DNA from: Halorubrum lacusprofundi ATCC 49239
Lineage (GTDB): Archaea; Halobacteriota; Halobacteria; Halobacteriales; Haloferacaceae
Direction: 5' to 3'
Length of the DNA stretch: 64,000 nt
Assembly (NCBI RefSeq): GCF_000022205.1
Contig: NC_012030.1
Span: 124,001-188,000 of the forward strand
The position numbers were made by a program, and so were the translations under genes. The notes under the pieces are model-generated. The model did not search any database. It saw only the letters and a list, made by a program, of their open reading frames with translations, and was not told the origin of the DNA. Every line of letters begins with the position of its first letter. The first letter of the stretch is position 1. Below, piece by piece: positions 60,553-64,000 of this stretch.

Positions 60553-63500
60553 GTTGCGTGTCCCCCCCTGTCTATCTTCTTCACGATTCGCGTGGTCAAG
60601 ATCAAGCTTGTCGGCCCAGCTCACGTAGTAATCAAGGACCCGATCTAAACGTTCTTGATGATCCCAGCCAACGTGGAACGTCTCGAAGATGACCTCGACG
60701 TGTTCGCGGGAGAGGCCGTAGAGATGAGCAACAACGGCATCAAGTTCATAGATCTTGTCCTGTTGTACCTCCTCGTCAAGCGAACCAACTTCCACATCGT
60801 TCTCATCCGCCCAGTCCGCATAACGTTCATCGACAGCCGCGAGACGACCAGAGAGTTCAACGACACGTTCCCGAAGTGGATCATCACGCCCAGGTCGAGG
60901 AATCGGGAAAGTCTTGATAACCTGAAAAGTAAGATGAGTCTCAACGAAACGCCGAGCATACCAGTCTGCTAAGATTGTGTTTAGTACACCCAGAAGGTAT
61001 GCTTCATCTTCTGGTTCTCCTTCTGGCCAGAGGAAGTATATGAGAGTGTTATTCAAGAAAACTTGTGGTGGAATCAAAGCTGGACGTAAAGTCCGTTGAT
61101 CGTCGTTCCTGGCAACTTTTCGTACCGCTACTCGTGGGAAAAGGCATGGGAGTGTGCTTTTATCCATTACCCATTTCTCTGGCATTTCTGACATCGGAGA
61201 GTTAGAGTAGGGATATGCATTCTCGCGTTTCTGTTGCAGGTGGCTCTTTCCCGCTTCGGAATCTACCCACGCGTAGCGTTTACCTGTATCATTCACCCAA
61301 AGTTCCTGATTCGGGGGGTTAATCGAAGCTCCCTTAAATACAGGCCAGAAGCTGTCGGGAACCTCTTCTGGGTCTGTTTCTACATCCTCTCCAGATGGTT
61401 TCTTATGTGCAATATCTTCTCGATAGGGAACTCCTCGCCAGGATTCTTGTTCCGAAGATAACCCTGGTGCAGTAGTGAGCTGTTTAAATGCTGGTCCAGA
61501 GTACTTTGCTGGAGGTAACAGAGGGAACTTGGCGCTCCCGGCCCAAGCCTTTGCTTCCTCTCTGGGGAACCAGGTTGGACCTTCTTTCAACCCTTCATTA
61601 TAGCTTTCTGGGTCGGTATAGGGACCACGTATCGGAACTTCACCATCAGTAATCTGTTCTTTTTGAAGAGTAAACAGAGCTACCGTATATCGTGGTTCAA
61701 CGTTGTCAAAAACCCACTCACGTTCGTTTTTCAAGAAAGTCAGGTCTGTGACATTCCCTTTTTCAAGAATCTCATATCTCAATGTCTCCGCACCAGGGCT
61801 GATAAACGCGGCTCGGGGGAGAACAACACCAAGGTAACCAGAATCACTGATAAGTCTCCAAAAGCGCCAACTGAAGCCCTGATATAGATCTGGATCCCCA
61901 CGACCCATATCAGGATACGGACCGTTGGTTAAAATCTGGCTTCGTTGCCGTTGTGCTCGTCGTTCTTCCTCCAGTTGTAGCGCCAGATCTGGTCTTTTAG
62001 TCTCAAGCTCTGTTATCTTCTCTTCACGTTCGTTTTTGTCCAGTCCACTCAGACCTGGGTAGTGTCTTCGCCAAAACTCGTCACGTTCGATCTTTGCTTG
62101 TTCCCAAGGCGGATTTCCAACGATCACATCGAATCCGCTGTCATCACCATCGAAGACTTCTGGAAATGATGCGGGGAAATGGAGAGGATTCGTAGACTCC
62201 AGAACGTCCTTTGCTCGTTCATAGCTCTCGTGATCTCTCACGTCGATGCCAGTGTCAGACACTGGGTCGGTATTTATCTCGTCATCTATACGGGACGCAG
62301 CTAAGATATCAAATCTCGCTCGAACTTGGCCAAGGTTCTTTTCTATTTCTACACGAGTTTTGCGTGCTTCTTGTACCTGTTCAGCACTGGCATCGGCGAA
62401 GCTCCCCAACTGTTCAATATCATCTCGAATATCGTTCATTATGCTCTGACCGCCAGCAAACATCCCTAATGATGACTGCTCGATATCAAGTATATCCGTC
62501 ACTTCGTCGAGCGTTCCGATTCCAGCCAGCGAGTCGCCAGTCACGAGATTGTAATCAAGGAACGTTAACGGGAGACCGGGAACAAACGTATGTACCCAAA
62601 TCGATAGCCGTGCAAGTTCGGTCGAAAGTGGGTTTATGTCAACTCCGTAGATACAGCGACGGGCAACTTGACGACGCAGGAGCTGTCCACGTTCGACCGG
62701 TGGTGCGTACTCTTCGTCTTCGAAGGCATCTAATGCCGCGTCTTCGAGGTTGTCGAGTTCGTCCTCGACGGGCGACAGCGGTTTCTCGGTCAGATACGCA
62801 TAGAGTCGAGATTCGATGCGGTCGACAGCCCCGACAAGGAAGTGACCAGATCCCATCGCAATATCCGACACCCGAAGGTCGAAGAACGCATCCGCAGCGG
62901 CGTGTTCGCCCTCTTCCTCACGGAGCCAGTCGATACGTTCGAGATGGTCATCCAGTGCGGGTTCCAGTGAGTGATCAAGAAGATGCTCAACGAACCGAGA
63001 TTTCGTATAGTACGTCCCCGTCGCTTTTCGCTCTCCGGACTGACCATGAAGATAGACCTCTCCTTCTTCAACAACTATGTCCTCGTGATCATCACCGAGT
63101 GTCTGTTGACCATCTATATCGACTGGGACATAGTGTCCTTCGTTGTCAATTGTAAGCGGCTGTTCGGCCAGCGACAACTCAGACTCCAGCAGACCCTCGT
63201 ATACGACCCCGAAATCTCGGACACCGATATTCCTGAAGTCGACAGGCCCCTGATAGCCGTCCCCTGTTTCGTCGATCAGGAGGTTCGCCAATACAGGTCC
63301 GAAATCGGCATTATCAAGTCGAATATCCGCCAGCTTCGCACCGGCTTGAGAGATATCCGGATCTTCAGAGAGTAAGGTCCCCTCGTAAGCGGGAAGTCCT
63401 AACTCGTCGTGTCCGCGGTGGACGGCCCGCGAAAGATGCATCACGTCGTCCCAGTGGTCGTAGAATCCGGCGTCGAAGTCACCGTCGTCCTCAATGAAGT

Positions 63501-64000
63501 CGTGGAGGTCGTGCGCCTTCTGTTTGAGAGAATTCCGGTCGTACCGCTCGTTACGCCGTCGCGGGAGGAACTCTTCGTCTTCAGCGTAAGCGATGAACAG
63601 CAACCGGTAGAGGAGCACCAACGTCATCTCATAGGTCTCGTCCAACTGTTCCTTCGTCGGATCGTCGATATCACGTGCACGGGCGATCGCTTCCGCCAGA
63701 TCTGGCACAACATCGTCGTAAATCCGTTCACGGAGTCGTTCTCCAAGAGCCGCTGCGTAGTCTTTCGATCGCTCCATAATGTCATGGAGCGTCCCGTCTT
63801 CTCGGAGCGCGTTGGCGGAGAATAGCAGCCAGAGATACGCCGCCTTTTCGTCTGCAAGGAGACTTGTGTTAACCTCAACGTAGGTATCTGTTCGACCGCG
63901 TGAGCCAAACCCTGCATCGGGATTCGTTGTGTACAGTCGTAGCGTATCACCACTACTTCCGATGACGTATTCGAGATTTCGTTTGTCGGCTTCGTTGAGC
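60544..64000 (-). CDS. Large adenine-specific DNA methyltransferase (partial, 5' end outside window)
   Basis: At least 1151 residues; the frame is open to the right edge and continues (LNEADKRNLEYVIGSSGDTL at the edge), so the start lies outside the window. SAM motif I is DIAMGSGHFLVGAV, catalytic motif IV is VIVGNPPWEQ, followed by a long target-recognition region. This is the COG1002/Eco57I-type architecture, as in type IIG enzymes, DISARM DrmMI and BREX PglX. The stop overlaps an ATG of the helicase-start repeat. It would methylate adenine in host DNA to mark self. Confidence 0.9.
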   Translation of the reverse strand, partial: LNEADKRNLEYVIGSSGDTLRLYTTNPDAGFGSRGRTDTYVEVNTSLLADEKAAYLWLLFSANALREDGTLHDIMERSKDYAAALGERLRERIYDDVVPDLAEAIARARDIDDPTKEQLDETYEMTLVLLYRLLFIAYAEDEEFLPRRRNERYDRNSLKQKAHDLHDFIEDDGDFDAGFYDHWDDVMHLSRAVHRGHDELGLPAYEGTLLSEDPDISQAGAKLADIRLDNADFGPVLANLLIDETGDGYQGPVDFRNIGVRDFGVVYEGLLESELSLAEQPLTIDNEGHYVPVDIDGQQTLGDDHEDIVVEEGEVYLHGQSGERKATGTYYTKSRFVEHLLDHSLEPALDDHLERIDWLREEEGEHAAADAFFDLRVSDIAMGSGHFLVGAVDRIESRLYAYLTEKPLSPVEDELDNLEDAALDAFEDEEYAPPVERGQLLRRQVARRCIYGVDINPLSTELARLSIWVHTFVPGLPLTFLDYNLVTGDSLAGIGTLDEVTDILDIEQSSLGMFAGGQSIMNDIRDDIEQLGSFADASAEQVQEARKTRVEIEKNLGQVRARFDILAASRIDDEINTDPVSDTGIDVRDHESYERAKDVLESTNPLHFPASFPEVFDGDDSGFDVIVGNPPWEQAKIERDEFWRRHYPGLSGLDKNEREEKITELETKRPDLALQLEEERRAQRQRSQILTNGPYPDMGRGDPDLYQGFSWRFWRLISDSGYLGVVLPRAAFISPGAETLRYEILEKGNVTDLTFLKNEREWVFDNVEPRYTVALFTLQKEQITDGEVPIRGPYTDPESYNEGLKEGPTWFPREEAKAWAGSAKFPLLPPAKYSGPAFKQLTTAPGLSSEQESWRGVPYREDIAHKKPSGEDVETDPEEVPDSFWPVFKGASINPPNQELWVNDTGKRYAWVDSEAGKSHLQQKRENAYPYSNSPMSEMPEKWVMDKSTLPCLFPRVAVRKVARNDDQRTLRPALIPPQVFLNNTLIYFLWPEGEPEDEAYLLGVLNTILADWYARRFVETHLTFQVIKTFPIPRPGRDDPLRERVVELSGRLAAVDERYADWADENDVEVGSLDEEVQQDKIYELDAVVAHLYGLSREHVEVIFETFHVGWDHQERLDRVLDYYVSWADKLDLDHANREEDRQGGTRNDD

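Noticed and set aside
61892-61935. Further copy of the 41-bp palindrome (GTTGGTTAA present)
   Set aside because: Only one arm is present; no TTAACCAAC 32 bases away.
62211-63155. 314-codon plus-strand ORF
   Set aside because: Antisense to the methyltransferase, low-complexity Arg/Ser/Gln composition.

Overview
The window is from a halophilic archaeon (class Halobacteria). The proteins are acidic and mostly GC-rich. Haloarchaea-specific families recur: HalOD1, a bacterio-opsin-activator-type regulator, archaeal TBP and TFB, ISH3 and other ISH-type transposases, IS200/IS605-family TnpB elements, and Tat/lipobox secretory lipoproteins. A ParA partition locus, toxin-antitoxin pairs, an ArdC-like protein, a tyrosine integrase and dense insertion sequences point to a megaplasmid or a plasmid-derived accessory region. 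I see no rRNA, tRNA or CRISPR array. Species cannot be told from sequence alone.

Layout. 0-2.4 kb: gene-poor, with a GC-rich repeat array, decayed TnpB element, HalOD1 gene and ArdC remnant. 2.5-4.2 kb: a metabolic gene (P5C/aldehyde dehydrogenase). 4.5-9.1 kb: TnpB element, small zinc-finger ORFs, HalOD1, a BAT-type regulator, and an FKBP prolyl isomerase. 9.2-12.8 kb: alpha/beta hydrolase, ParA plus DNA-binding partner with iterons, and an HTH/PemK toxin-antitoxin pair. 13-16.6 kb: lipoprotein hydrolase, HTH plus membrane protein, broken IS4-type transposase. 17-23.5 kb: a nucleotidyltransferase gene split by a TnpB element, a RHH/PIN-type toxin-antitoxin pair, an integrase, and a RHH+TnpB element. 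23.6-25 kb: ISH3 copy A. 25-30 kb: AT-richer genes (micro zinc finger, HTH, beta-CASP-like metallo-hydrolase with long acidic linker, vWA protein, zinc-ribbon protein). 30.4-33.8 kb: two IS elements and a truncated second integrase. 34-39 kb: permease/USP remnant and secreted lipoproteins, two of them PQQ-type beta-propellers. 39.3-48.8 kb: TBP, then a long minus-strand plasmid cluster (ArdC-like, TGT-like protein, zinc-finger proteins, TFB, SWIM protein, PD-(D/E)XK nuclease, HTH-membrane protein) with IS copy 2 inside. 49-54 kb: membrane proteins, a tight two-gene nuclease module, and a CoiA-like protein truncated by ISH3 copy B. 56-64 kb: a defence-type module of two RAMA-domain proteins, a PLD-SNF2 helicase and a large adenine methyltransferase running off the right edge.

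How the parts may work together. ParA/partner and their iterons probably give stable inheritance, and the toxin-antitoxin pairs enforce maintenance. ArdC-like protein suggests horizontal entry. TBP and TFB encoded beside a cluster whose genes share a conserved T-tract/hairpin leader, some preceded by a 41-bp palindrome, suggest a replicon-specific transcription programme (inference). The right end looks like a defence island. Two IS types are present as nested inverted pairs (ISH3 A/B outside, the 1069-bp element 1/2 inside), so the 25-54 kb segment is prone to inversion.
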